Shown here one piece after another: positions 8,864-16,586 of a stretch of 64,000 nucleotides of DNA. Below the pieces are notes generated by a model that saw only the letters and a list, made by a program, of their open reading frames with translations, did not search any database and had not been told where the DNA came from. The stretch is from Pandoraea sputorum (GTDB lineage: Bacteria > Pseudomonadota > Gammaproteobacteria > Burkholderiales > Burkholderiaceae). Each line of letters starts with the position of its first letter. The stretch's first letter is position 1. The position numbers and the translations under genes are program-made. The stretch is from contig NZ_CP010431.2 in assembly GCF_000814845.2 (NCBI RefSeq), forward strand, positions 2,542,001-2,606,000. The letters are read 5' to 3'.

Positions 8864-9367
8864 TCAGTGGTTGCGAATGGTGATGAACGGATCCCACTGA
8901 TAGCAGCCGCAGACATTGCCGCTACGGTCGAGAATCATGAACTGGAAGTGATAGGTGACGCGACCGGTCTTGAGCGTTTCGCTCGACCAGAAATAGTTCG
9001 AGCAGGATTGCTTCTTCGGTTTGGTCGGGTCCGGCGGGTTCGGCACGGGGATCGTGACTTCGGCCTCGCGCGGGGAGGGCGGTGAGATCAGCTCGTTGCC
9101 CTGATTGCCCACGAACTTGTAGAAGATGCACGACTGCTCGAAGCCCAGCGAGAGCGAGCATTCGCGCCACCGGATGACATCGCCGACCGTGGCCGCGACG
9201 TCCAGTTCTCCGCCTGCTTGCCCGCTCACCACATTGCCCTGCGTCACGATCATGAAAACGTGCTTGAAGTCGATGACCGGCGGATTCGCCATGCTGGAAT
9301 TCTTGCCGTACCGGTCGACGATGGTCTTGGTGTCGATGCTGACCAGTACATCGGTGATTTGCGACAT
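8864..9367 (-). CDS. PixA/AidA-family protein (upstream paralogue)
   Basis: 167-aa paralogue of the next gene downstream. It starts MSQITDVLVSIDTKTIVDRYGKN, continues through SCSNYFWSSETLKTGRVTYHFQFMI and ends CGCYQWDPFITIRNH, the classic AidA/PixA layout. Several Cys residues (SCIFY, SCSNYF, VCGCY) stand out. The start at 9367 has GGAG upstream. The two genes are 92 bp apart on the same strand and should be co-transcribed from a promoter in 9368-9600. In some Burkholderiaceae such genes are under quorum sensing; no lux-box-like palindrome was identified here by eye. Confidence 0.78.
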   Translation of the reverse strand: MSQITDVLVSIDTKTIVDRYGKNSSMANPPVIDFKHVFMIVTQGNVVSGQAGGELDVAATVGDVIRWRECSLSLGFEQSCIFYKFVGNQGNELISPPSPREAEVTIPVPNPPDPTKPKKQSCSNYFWSSETLKTGRVTYHFQFMILDRSGNVCGCYQWDPFITIRNH

Positions 9368-9604
9368 GTGAGTCTCCACGAGAGGCTGAATTGAATACCG
9401 TCGGTGACAAAGACGACGGCGCCGAAATGACGATGAAACGACAAAACGACCTGGCGTTTCTGTTATGGAGGGTAGGCAGCGGTGGTGGATGTTCAACCTC
9501 GCAACGGATGAACACTATTGGTGACATCTCCGTGCAAAGCGGCCTGGTGTCTCGATTGACACTCGCGGACCCGGTGCTGACCAATCGACGAATTGGAGGG
9601 GGAT

Positions 9605-9646
9605 GCACAAAAGAAAAGCCCATGCGCGCGCGGGGCGGGCATGGGC
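9605..9646 (-). terminator. Intrinsic terminator of the GntR gene
   Basis: Perfect 8-bp stem GCCCATGC (9618-9625) with GCATGGGC (9639-9646). Read on the minus strand it is followed at once by a TTTTCTTTT tract (9609-9617). It lies about 45 bp downstream of the stop codon of the GntR gene. Confidence 0.8.
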
Positions 9647-9688
9647 CGGGTGAGGTGTTATGGGGGGTATGCGCGCAATGGCGCCGGA

Positions 9689-10342
9689 TCAGTCGTCCTT
9701 GCGGCTATGTTGCAGACGTTCGAGGACGTGGATGCTCAGGCGTGCTGTGTGACTGCGCATCGCGTTATACGCGGCTTCGGCATCGGCGGCGAGCACGGCT
9801 TCCACGACGCGGTCGTGTTCGTCGAACGACACGGTGAAGCGCTCTTCGACGTCGGACTGGGCCGCCCGGAACGGGGCGAGCCGTTCGCGGTGGCTGTCGA
9901 TCAGGGCCATCAGCGTCTTGTTCTGGGTACCTGCGCTCAGCAACTGATGGAACTCGCGGTTGAGCGCGAGATAACCGGCTTCGTCTCCCGCATCCATGCA
10001 CTGCTTGCTCTGGACGTGAATCATCTCCAGTTGCTTCTTTTGCATGGCGCTCATGCGCTGTGCGCTCAGACGGCAGCAAAGCGCGTCGAGTTCGCACATC
10101 GCTTCGAGCATGTCGGACAGGTCATCAATGCTGATGCTCGCGACGACACCGCCCTTGTGCGGCGTGAGTTCGATGAGCCCACGGGCGTTTAGCTCGCGCA
10201 GTGCTTCGCGAATGGGCGTGCGCGACGCCTTGAAGCGCTCCGCCAGCACGACTTCTTCAAGCTTCTGGCCGGGGGGCAGGCGGCCGTCGATGATTTCGCC
10301 CGTCAGTACGCGGCAGATCCGTGCGGCAATGGTTTCGGCCAT
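9689..10342 (-). CDS. GntR-family regulator, FCD (FadR) subfamily
   Basis: 217-aa transcriptional regulator with an N-terminal winged HTH (LPPGQKLEEVVLAERFKASRTPIREALRELNARGLIEL). An all-helical FCD ligand domain follows, with the conserved metal-type residues in NREFHQLL and a later His cluster (SFDEHDRVV, MRSHTARLS). It sits divergently from a VOC-protein gene at the edge of a 15-kb catabolic cluster. A TGTATACA palindrome lies 43 bp upstream of its own start, and related palindromes lie before three other promoters in the cluster. It is therefore the likely regulator of the whole set and of itself. FCD regulators usually release DNA on binding an organic acid; the ligand is unknown. Confidence 0.9.
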   Translation of the reverse strand: MAETIAARICRVLTGEIIDGRLPPGQKLEEVVLAERFKASRTPIREALRELNARGLIELTPHKGGVVASISIDDLSDMLEAMCELDALCCRLSAQRMSAMQKKQLEMIHVQSKQCMDAGDEAGYLALNREFHQLLSAGTQNKTLMALIDSHRERLAPFRAAQSDVEERFTVSFDEHDRVVEAVLAADAEAAYNAMRSHTARLSIHVLERLQHSRKDD

Positions 10343-10384
10343 GCTGGTTTATCTCGCTCCGTAGATGCGTCGTTTTAGTCGGAT

Positions 10385-10392
10385 TGTATACA
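10385..10392. promoter_or_regulatory. Putative GntR operator 1 (own promoter)
   Basis: Perfect palindrome TGTATACA within ATTGTATACAT, 43 bp upstream of the GntR start codon. It fits the T-n-G-T-(n)-A-C-n-A pattern known for FadR-type regulators with a two-base centre. Confidence 0.6.
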
Positions 10393-10495
10393 TGCGGATT
10401 ATACGAGTATTTTTCCTTATGTTCTCGTGTAAAAAGGGCGCAACGCCATAAGGGGCGGGGTTTGATCGATTTTCGGAACGGTGGAAAGCTCAATG

Positions 10496-10523
10496 TGCAT
10501 TCAAAAATACGTTTTTGAATGCA
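10496..10523. repeat. Perfect 12-bp inverted repeat, 4-base centre
   Basis: TGCATTCAAAAA (10496-10507) and its exact complement TTTTTGAATGCA (10512-10523) flank the centre TACG. It lies in the divergent promoter region between the GntR and VOC genes, 11 bp before the second operator. Its size and AT-rich arms suit an operator for a dimeric regulator. It could also form an RNA hairpin, and read on either strand the stem ends in five A or T bases. Confidence 0.85.
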
Positions 10524-10534
10524 ATATGCTGAGA

Positions 10535-10544
10535 TAGTATACAT
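10535..10544. promoter_or_regulatory. Putative GntR operator 2 (VOC promoter)
   Basis: TAGTATACAT shares the GTATAC core and one complete half-site with the other three sites. It lies about 60 bp upstream of the VOC-protein start at 10605. Confidence 0.5.
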
Positions 10545-10604
10545 AAGCCATTCGCCGGAGGTGCCGGCGAGGCCTATCACCTCAATCCGAAGGAGACATT
10601 CATC

Positions 10605-11072
10605 ATGGCCAAACTGCGTCACATTGCGCTTTCCGTGCCGGACCCATGGAAGGCAGCCGAGTTCTACATGCAGGCGTTCGATTTCAAGAAGGTCGGGGAG
10701 ACGGACTCCTCGCTCGCCCGGGGCGTCTACCTCTCGGACGGCGTCATCAACCTCGCGCTGCTCAACTATAAGAACGACGAAGCCGCGGGCGACCGCGGCC
10801 GCGAGTTCGTCGGCCTGCATCACATCGGCATCTGGGTGGAAGACGTGGCTGCCACGCGCGCGAAGATCGAGGCCGCTGGCGGACGCTACTACATGGGCGA
10901 AGTGCCGGTGAAGAGCAACATCTTCTACGAAGTGAAGTTCTTCGACCCGAACGGCGTGATCTTTGACGTCACCGCGCACGGCTGGGGCGGCGCTTCGAAA
11001 GACGGCACCGGCAACGACAACGCGCCGAAGCTGCGCCACGAAGGTCTCCAGGCCGACCGCAGCGGACTTTGA
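10605..11072 (+). CDS. VOC-family (glyoxalase/dioxygenase-fold) protein
   Basis: 155-aa vicinal-oxygen-chelate protein with two beta-alpha-beta-beta-beta repeats. Candidate metal ligands are His6 (LRHIALSV), His72/His73 (LHHIGIWV) and, at the usual Glu position, Asp121 (NGVIFDVTAHGW). A Glu-to-Asp change at the third ligand is uncommon and leaves lyase, isomerase or dioxygenase chemistry open. A strong GAAGGAGA site precedes the ATG. It is divergent from the GntR gene and preceded by a GntR-type palindrome, and a long hairpin follows it. It is the first gene of the presumed regulon and may modify the substrate or a toxic intermediate. Confidence 0.82.
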   Translation: MAKLRHIALSVPDPWKAAEFYMQAFDFKKVGETDSSLARGVYLSDGVINLALLNYKNDEAAGDRGREFVGLHHIGIWVEDVAATRAKIEAAGGRYYMGEVPVKSNIFYEVKFFDPNGVIFDVTAHGWGGASKDGTGNDNAPKLRHEGLQADRSGL

Positions 11073-11114
11073 TCGGCACGCGCCGCATCTCGACATCCCC
11101 CACGGTAGTGCCCC

Positions 11115-11168
11115 GAATCGCCGTCGGCCACCTCGCGCGCGTTGCGCGAGGTGTGTCGGCGGCGATTC
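11115..11168 (+). terminator. Nested hairpin after the VOC gene
   Basis: Outer arms GAATCGCCG (11115-11123) and CGGCGATTC (11160-11168) enclose an inner perfect 10-bp stem CACCTCGCGC/GCGCGAGGTG (11129-11138, 11144-11153). This is a very stable structure 40 bp after the stop codon. No T-run follows, so termination would be imperfect or Rho-assisted; it may instead protect the mRNA 3' end. Confidence 0.6.
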
Positions 11169-11276
11169 ATCATCCAAAGTCCTAAGGGGTAACCCGCTAT
11201 AAAAAAATAGCCCGTTTGTATAAGCAAATAGCAGTAGAAATTCAATTTCTTTGATATGTATAATTCGTCGAAAGAT

Positions 11277-11284
11277 TGTATACA
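11277..11284. promoter_or_regulatory. Putative GntR operator 3 (porin promoter)
   Basis: TGTATACA within ATTGTATACATACAA, 80 bp upstream of the porin start codon. The core is identical to the site at the GntR promoter. Confidence 0.58.
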
Positions 11285-11364
11285 TACAACGGGCGAGCGG
11301 CAGACATCCCGGCAGTTAAACAGGGGAGGCGTCGCAAATAAAACGAGAAACATCAGGAGACAGC

Positions 11365-12414
11365 ATGAAGAAGCGAGTGTTGTGTGCATTGCTGCTGGGT
11401 GCAATGCAGGGCGGTGCGTACGCGCAGTCTTCCGGGGGTGTCACGCTCTCGGGGTTCATCGACCTGAACATGGAGCAACTGTGGGGGTCGGGCGCGAATG
11501 GCGGCAAGGTCACGAGAATGTCCAGTGGTGGGCTGAACAATTCGCGTTTCAACCTGAGCGGTTATGAAGAACTGGGCGGTGGCAATCGCGCGTTCTTCAC
11601 GTACGAGCCGATGTTCTCAGCCAACAACGGCACACAATCGACGCAGGCGCGTCAGTCGTTCGTGGGGATCAAGGGGCCGTGGGGTGATCTGTCGTTGGGC
11701 CGTCAGTTCACGCCGTCGTACTGGATCGCGGGTTACGCCGATCCGAGCTGGGCGGCCGACTTCAGTATGGTCAACAACATGGAGTTCTTCTACGCCTCGT
11801 ATCGCGTCGACAACTCCATCCAGTACAAGACGCCCACCTGGTACGGCCTGAACGCGCGCTTCATGGCGACGACCGGTGTGGGCGACGGCACGCGCTCCGG
11901 TCGCTTCTACTCGGCTGCATTGGAATATCGCCAGGGCGGCATTTTCCTCGGCGCGGTCAGTGAGCTGCAATACACCCGTGACATCTACTCGGCCAGCCAG
12001 ATCCGCTCGTCGCGCGACAACTACTTCGCCGCGACGTACAAGTTCGGCAGCGTCGAACCGACGCTTATCTATCACACGTACAACGGCTACTACGCTTATC
12101 CGCCGTATGTCGCGTTCAACGTGCGCGGCTGGGACATTCAGGCTGGCGTGCGTTATGCGCTGACCGACCGCCATCGTTTCTACGCGAGCTTTGTCCACCG
12201 TCAGGACGACGACAACAAGGCGCTCTCCAACGCCAACGGCTTTGTCGTCGGTTACATGTACGGCTTGTCGAAGCGCACCACGCTTTATGCGACCTACGCT
12301 CGCGTGCAGCACAGCAACGACACGACCGTTCACTATCCGGTGACGTTCCAGGTCACACCGACCGGCTCGCAGAACCCGTCGGGTGTGCAGTTCGGTATTC
12401 GTCATGCGTTCTGA
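11365..12414 (+). CDS. Gram-negative porin (OmpC/Omp32-type)
   Basis: Outer-membrane trimeric porin of 349 aa. A signal peptide (MKKRVLCALLLGAMQGGAYA, cleaved before QSSGG) is followed by the beta-proteobacterial pattern VTLSGFIDLNMEQLWG, GYEELGGGNRAFFTYEPMF, SFVGIKGPWGDLSLGRQFTP and a terminal aromatic residue (GVQFGIRHAF). It has a good AGGAGA ribosome site. A GntR-type operator upstream and the catabolic genes around it suggest a substrate-inducible channel for the compound degraded by the cluster. The LVIVD-repeat gene follows after about 110 bp with no terminator between them. Confidence 0.92.
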   Translation: MKKRVLCALLLGAMQGGAYAQSSGGVTLSGFIDLNMEQLWGSGANGGKVTRMSSGGLNNSRFNLSGYEELGGGNRAFFTYEPMFSANNGTQSTQARQSFVGIKGPWGDLSLGRQFTPSYWIAGYADPSWAADFSMVNNMEFFYASYRVDNSIQYKTPTWYGLNARFMATTGVGDGTRSGRFYSAALEYRQGGIFLGAVSELQYTRDIYSASQIRSSRDNYFAATYKFGSVEPTLIYHTYNGYYAYPPYVAFNVRGWDIQAGVRYALTDRHRFYASFVHRQDDDNKALSNANGFVVGYMYGLSKRTTLYATYARVQHSNDTTVHYPVTFQVTPTGSQNPSGVQFGIRHAF

Positions 12415-12527
12415 CGCAGACGTCGTTCGCCATCAGCATTTGCGCATTTCCGCTTTTCAGTAATACGCCGCCGGCGAGGGTCGTTCACAGCGCCGGCGAG
12501 AAGACTTTTGAGATGAAGGAGGAAGAC

Positions 12528-14332
12528 ATGTTTCGCATGCAGACACGCGGTGCAGCCCCCGCCATGTTGACAGCCACGGCAGTGCTCGCGGCGCTTACGA
12601 TGACGCTCGCCGCGCACGCCTCGGCCCCCGAGAGCGCGCCGGTCGCGCAGCCGGCGCCCGCCGATAATCCGTCGGGTACGCCTGGCACGCCGAACGTCAA
12701 AGACCCGTATCTGGCCGGATGGCTGCGCCTCACGCCGGACCGCGAACCGAAGCCGCTTAAGGCCGGTGTCGATTACGGCATGGACCCGGCCACAGGCAAG
12801 TTCATCTGGCCGAAGGCTACGCCCGAAATTCACACAGGCCAGCGCTTCCCCGGGGAACTGACCACGTGGGACAAGAAGAGCTATTCGAAGAACGTAAAGG
12901 TGCTGGCGTTCTATCCGGGCGTCGATTCGCCGTTCCACGCGTGGAATAACATCGCCGACTTTAACGGCAAACGTTATCTCTACATCCACGACCGCGACTA
13001 TCTGCGCATCATGGACGTGACCGATCCGGCCAACGGTAAAGTCGTCTACTCGAAGGGCGGTGTGTGGGGGCCGAAGGGATCGAGCGAGAAGTTCGACGCC
13101 AACAACGTGCAGGACTACCTTGGCGGCGCCACCATCGTGTGGAACAAGAAGCTGGGCAAGCCGATCCTCGTCGCGTCGTTCGAAATCGGCCGCTACGGGC
13201 TGATGCAGGACAAGTCGAAGCAGCCGGACAAGGTCGCAGCGCAACGCAACTACAACTCGCTCAAGGGCTTCAAGGTCTTCGTGATGGATGGCCCATTGCC
13301 GTCCGACTGGAAGCTGATCGCCACGCGCACGACCGACTACAAGCATCCCAATGCGCCTGTCGGTCAGCAGCAAGGCTCGGGTTCGCTCGACTCGCCAGAG
13401 TTCTACGGCGGCAAGTACATGATTCTCTCGTCGGCGCCGGACGACAGCTACGCGCTCACGGAATACCCGAACTATCTCTACTCGCCGGGCTACCAGGTGT
13501 GGGATATGTCGGACCCCGCGAATCCGAAGTTCATCTCCCAGATTTCGGTGCCGGGCCAGATTCTCGGCAACGAAGAGCATGAGCAGGCGTACCTGCAAAA
13601 CCCGCGCGCGGGCAACCGCACGTCGTGGATGGGCTCGCGTATGCCGATCTTCCTGCCCAAGCCGCTGGAGCAGGGGGCAAGGTGGGCTTCGGCGCGATGG
13701 GGGGCCTCGGTCTGTGGTCGTTCGATCTGAGCGATCCGGCGCATCCGAAGGTCGTTGGCAACGTGAACACGGCACCGAGCTTCGCAGGCACGGAATATGA
13801 CAACGCCGACGTCAGCCAGTACGAGCGCACGGGTTACGTGTTCACCAGTGGTTACCCGATGAACCGCGACTGCTACGAGCCGTACAAGGACATCTTCGTC
13901 GTCGACGCGCGCAATCCCGCGAAGATGAAAGTGGCTGGCAAGCTGCCGGAGCCGGAAGTGCCCGAAGGCGCGCCGTTCACCAGCTTCTGTCAGCGTGGCG
14001 GCAACTACGGTCCGAAGCGTTCGAACTCCATCGGTCAGCCGGGTACGTGGCGTCAGGGCATCGTGCCGTATTCGTTCTACAACGCGGGCGTGCAGATTTT
14101 CGACGTGAAGGACCCGACCAAACCGCGTATCGCCGGTTACTTCGTGCCGGGCCTGGCCGACGAGACGGAACTGCCCGTCTACACGCTGGGTAAGGGCGTG
14201 TTCGCGATGTACACGGAGTACGACCGCAACATCATGTGGGCCTTCACCGAGAACGGCGCCTACGCGTTGTCGAGCCCGCTGCTGGGTGAGCCGGTGATGG
14301 GCGCACCGGCAAAGCCGTACCCGGCACGCTAA
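12528..14332 (+). pseudogene. LVIVD-repeat exported protein, frameshifted
   Basis: Secreted beta-propeller-like protein with LVIVD repeats. A signal peptide spans about residues 1-33 (MFRMQTRGAAPAM through AHASA). Repeats include YLRIMDVTDPANGKVV, YQVWDMSDPANPKF, LWSFDLSDPAHPKVV and VQIFDVKDPTKPRI. One frame runs from the ATG at 12528 (AAGGAGG upstream) but leaves the family at the G-run 13673-13677 and stops at 13730. The family sequence resumes in the next frame as GKVGFGAMGGLGLWSF and runs to 14332. Adding one G to the five-G run restores a single protein of about 601 aa. This is either a sequencing error in a homopolymer or a genuine recent loss. The function of such proteins is unknown. 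Confidence 0.85.
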
Positions 14333-14424
14333 CGAACGATTCGACGTCAAGGGCGGCGCGACCGGAAGGATCGGTTCGCGTCGTCACCGCCGACTTCACA
14401 GGGCCTCCAAAGCGTGAAGTGTTG

Positions 14425-14469
14425 AAGCGGGCAACCTCCGATGGTCTCCCGGTTGCCCGCTTCTTTTTT
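14425..14469 (+). terminator. Strong intrinsic terminator
   Basis: Perfect 12-bp stem AAGCGGGCAACC (14425-14436) with GGTTGCCCGCTT (14451-14462), a 14-base loop, then CTTTTTTA. It closes the porin-LVIVD transcript. The stop codon of the convergent dehydrogenase lies at its right edge, so it may also slow minus-strand transcription. Confidence 0.9.
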
Positions 14470-15436
14470 ATTTCGACGCGATGCGGTGCCCAACGGAGTT
14501 GACTGCAGCCGGTAGCGACGTGCCAGCGAGATGGGCGCGTACGTTGGCCAGCAGCAGGTCGATCTGGGCTTGTAGTGCCGCGGGAGAGCGGCCTGAGATG
14601 TGCGGCGTGAGCACCACGTTCTCGAGCATGCGCAGTGCGGACGGTACCTCGGGTTCGGTCTCGAAGACGTCGAGCGCGGCACCGGCAATCACGCCGTCGC
14701 AAAGCGCTTCGATCAGCGCCACCGTATCGACCACGCTGCCCCGGGCCACATTGACGAGGAAGCCGTGTGCGCCCAGACGTGCCAGCACGTCAGTGTTCAC
14801 GAGGTGATGCGTGGCCGGACCGCCGGGACAGGCGAGCACGAGGAAGTCGCTCACGTCGGCCAGCGCGCCGATGTCGTCGAAGTACCGCCAGCGACAGTTC
14901 GTGCGGGCTGTGCGCGTGTGATAGCCGATGGACATGCCGAAGGCTTCCGCGCGCGTCGCGATGGCCTGACCGATGTTGCCGAGGCCGACGATGCCGAGTT
15001 GTGCGCCGCTCAGCGTGGGACGCGGTGCGCGATGTTTCGCCCAGCCGCCAGCTTTCACGGCGCGGTCGAGCGTGACGAGCCCACGAGCGCTGGCAAGCAT
15101 CAGCGCGAGTGCGTGATCTGCGACGGTCTCGCCGTTCGTGTTCGGCGCATGCGCCACGGCGATGCCGCGCTGCGTAGCAGCGTCAACGTCGATGTTTTCG
15201 AAGCCCGCGCCGAAGGCGCAGATGAGTTCGAGCTGGGGTAGCGCATCCATTTGCGCAGCCGTGAGGCCGGTGGTGCCGTTCGTGAGCACGAGACGTACAT
15301 GGGGCGTCACGGGGTCGCCAGCGACGCAAAGCAGGGGTGCGTCGACGTCATGCAGACGCAGTCCGGCAGCAAGCAATTGTGCGCGGGCCAACGGTTCGAG
15401 CGGGATGAGATTGAGCAGGAGCGGCATGTCGTTCAT
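14468..15436 (-). CDS. D-isomer-specific 2-hydroxyacid dehydrogenase
   Basis: 322-aa NAD(P)-dependent dehydrogenase that interconverts 2-oxo acids and D-2-hydroxyacids, glyoxylate/hydroxypyruvate reductase type. The Rossmann motif is LGIVGLGNIGQAIATRAEAFG. The catalytic Arg lies in VNVARGSVVD, the Glu in DVFETEPEVP and the His in LTPHISGRSPAA. The ATG at 15436 is preferred over a reading extended to 15481 that runs into promoter sequence; a weak AAGACC precedes it. It is divergent from the FAH-family gene across a 156-bp region with a GntR-type palindrome, so it probably belongs to the same regulon and handles a 2-oxo or 2-hydroxy acid product. Confidence 0.88.
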   Translation of the reverse strand: MNDMPLLLNLIPLEPLARAQLLAAGLRLHDVDAPLLCVAGDPVTPHVRLVLTNGTTGLTAAQMDALPQLELICAFGAGFENIDVDAATQRGIAVAHAPNTNGETVADHALALMLASARGLVTLDRAVKAGGWAKHRAPRPTLSGAQLGIVGLGNIGQAIATRAEAFGMSIGYHTRTARTNCRWRYFDDIGALADVSDFLVLACPGGPATHHLVNTDVLARLGAHGFLVNVARGSVVDTVALIEALCDGVIAGAALDVFETEPEVPSALRMLENVVLTPHISGRSPAALQAQIDLLLANVRAHLAGTSLPAAVNSVGHRIASK

Positions 15437-15486
15437 GGGTCTTAATCGTCTCGATGAGATGGATTGAAAAATAAAATACAAATCAG

Positions 15487-15530
15487 TTGCTATGTATACA
15501 TATGCTATGTATTGTGTTTCAACATAGCAA
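15487..15530. repeat. Three copies of TGCTATGT (two direct, one inverted)
   Basis: TTGCTATGT at 15487-15495, TGCTATGT at 15503-15510, and the inverted copy ACATAGCAA at 15522-15530. The first copy overlaps the TGTATACA palindrome. The direct copies are 15 bp apart and the inverted pair leaves an 11-base spacer. This looks like a compound operator in the divergent promoter of the dehydrogenase and FAH-family genes. Confidence 0.7.
15491..15502. promoter_or_regulatory. Putative GntR operator 4 (divergent promoter)
   Basis: Perfect 12-bp palindrome TATGTATACATA with core TGTATACA at 15493-15500. It lies 55 bp upstream of the dehydrogenase start and 91 bp upstream of the FAH-family start. Confidence 0.6.
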
Positions 15531-15592
15531 TCAAAAAGACAGCCGATACGTGAAAACGAGATCGGTTACCGATGGAAGACAAGGAGGAAGGT

Positions 15593-16549
15593 GTGACCTG
15601 GTTTGGATTGGCAACTTATGAATCGCTGGCGCCGGGCGCCGTCGCCGCTCGTCGTACGGCACTGGTGCAGCACGGCCGTCTGTATGACCTCGACGCGGTG
15701 CTGCATCACATGGGCGCGGGTGCGGAAGACGGTCTCGCGTCGGCACAAGACCTGACGGCGCTGCTCTCGGACTGGTATGTGCATGGCGAGGCTGTGTCGG
15801 CCGCCGTGCGTCGCGCGATGGACGCAGGTGTTCCGGCCAAGGTGGGGGCGCTGGCGACCGACAGCTACCGTCTGTGCGTGCCGTATCAGCCGGGCCGCAT
15901 TTTTGCCACGGCGTCCAACTTCTACGAACACGCGGCGGAAATGGGCACCAAGCTCGCGCCGCGCAGCGAAAGCTCGCCGTACATGTTCATGAAGGCCGAG
16001 ACGAGCGTGACGGCGACCGGTACCGATGTCGTGCTGCCGCCGCATGCCGAGCGCGTCGACTGGGAGGTCGAACTGGCCGTGGTGATCGGGCGTCCGGGCC
16101 GTCATGTGCCGGTCGAACAAGCGCATGAATGGATCGCCGGTTACACCGTTATCAACGACGTGAGCGCACGGGATTTGAACCGTCGCACCGACTATCCGTT
16201 CACGCACGACTGGTTTCGCGGCAAGAGTTTCGATACCTTCGCTCCTCTGGGGCCGTGGTTTGTGCCGCGCGATGTCATTCGCGATCCCCAGAACCTGCGC
16301 ATGACCCTGTCGGTCAACGGCGAGTCGATGCAGGACGACACGACGGCAGGAATGATCTTCAACATTGCGGAGCAGATCGCTTACCTGTCGGAAATCCTCA
16401 CGCTCAAGCCCGGCGATCTGATCGCCACGGGCACGCCGACCGGCGTGGGCATGGGGCGTGGCGTGTATCTCAAGGCGGGTGACGTGATGGTGGCGGGTAT
16501 CGAGGGCATTGGCGCCATCGAGAACCGTGTCGTGGCACAACGCAAATAA
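15593..16549 (+). CDS. Fumarylacetoacetate-hydrolase (FAH) family enzyme
   Basis: 318-aa FAH-fold enzyme; family members cleave, hydrate or decarboxylate 2-oxo/enol acids in aromatic breakdown. Landmarks are the metal-site segment DWEVELAVVIGR, GYTVINDVSARDLN, GKSFDTFAPLGPW and the C-terminal ATGTPTGVGMG. The start is taken as GTG at 15593 because AAGGAGG sits 5 bp before it; the ATG at 15572 would include that ribosome site in the coding region. It heads a co-directional run with an ABC importer, a dioxygenase-like VOC protein, a hydrolase and a DapA-like aldolase. The exact reaction is open. Confidence 0.88.
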   Translation: MTWFGLATYESLAPGAVAARRTALVQHGRLYDLDAVLHHMGAGAEDGLASAQDLTALLSDWYVHGEAVSAAVRRAMDAGVPAKVGALATDSYRLCVPYQPGRIFATASNFYEHAAEMGTKLAPRSESSPYMFMKAETSVTATGTDVVLPPHAERVDWEVELAVVIGRPGRHVPVEQAHEWIAGYTVINDVSARDLNRRTDYPFTHDWFRGKSFDTFAPLGPWFVPRDVIRDPQNLRMTLSVNGESMQDDTTAGMIFNIAEQIAYLSEILTLKPGDLIATGTPTGVGMGRGVYLKAGDVMVAGIEGIGAIENRVVAQRK

Positions 16550-16586
16550 GAAAGACCGCTCAAGTGGCGGTCAGGAGGAGGCAGCA

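Noticed and set aside
10257..11285. 342-codon minus-strand frame through the GntR/VOC promoter region
   Set aside because: It overlaps the GntR gene, both operators and the VOC gene, and has no family content.
12469..12500. Direct repeat CGCCGGCGAG (two copies, 22 bp apart)
   Set aside because: Short GC-rich word common in this genome; no clear role.
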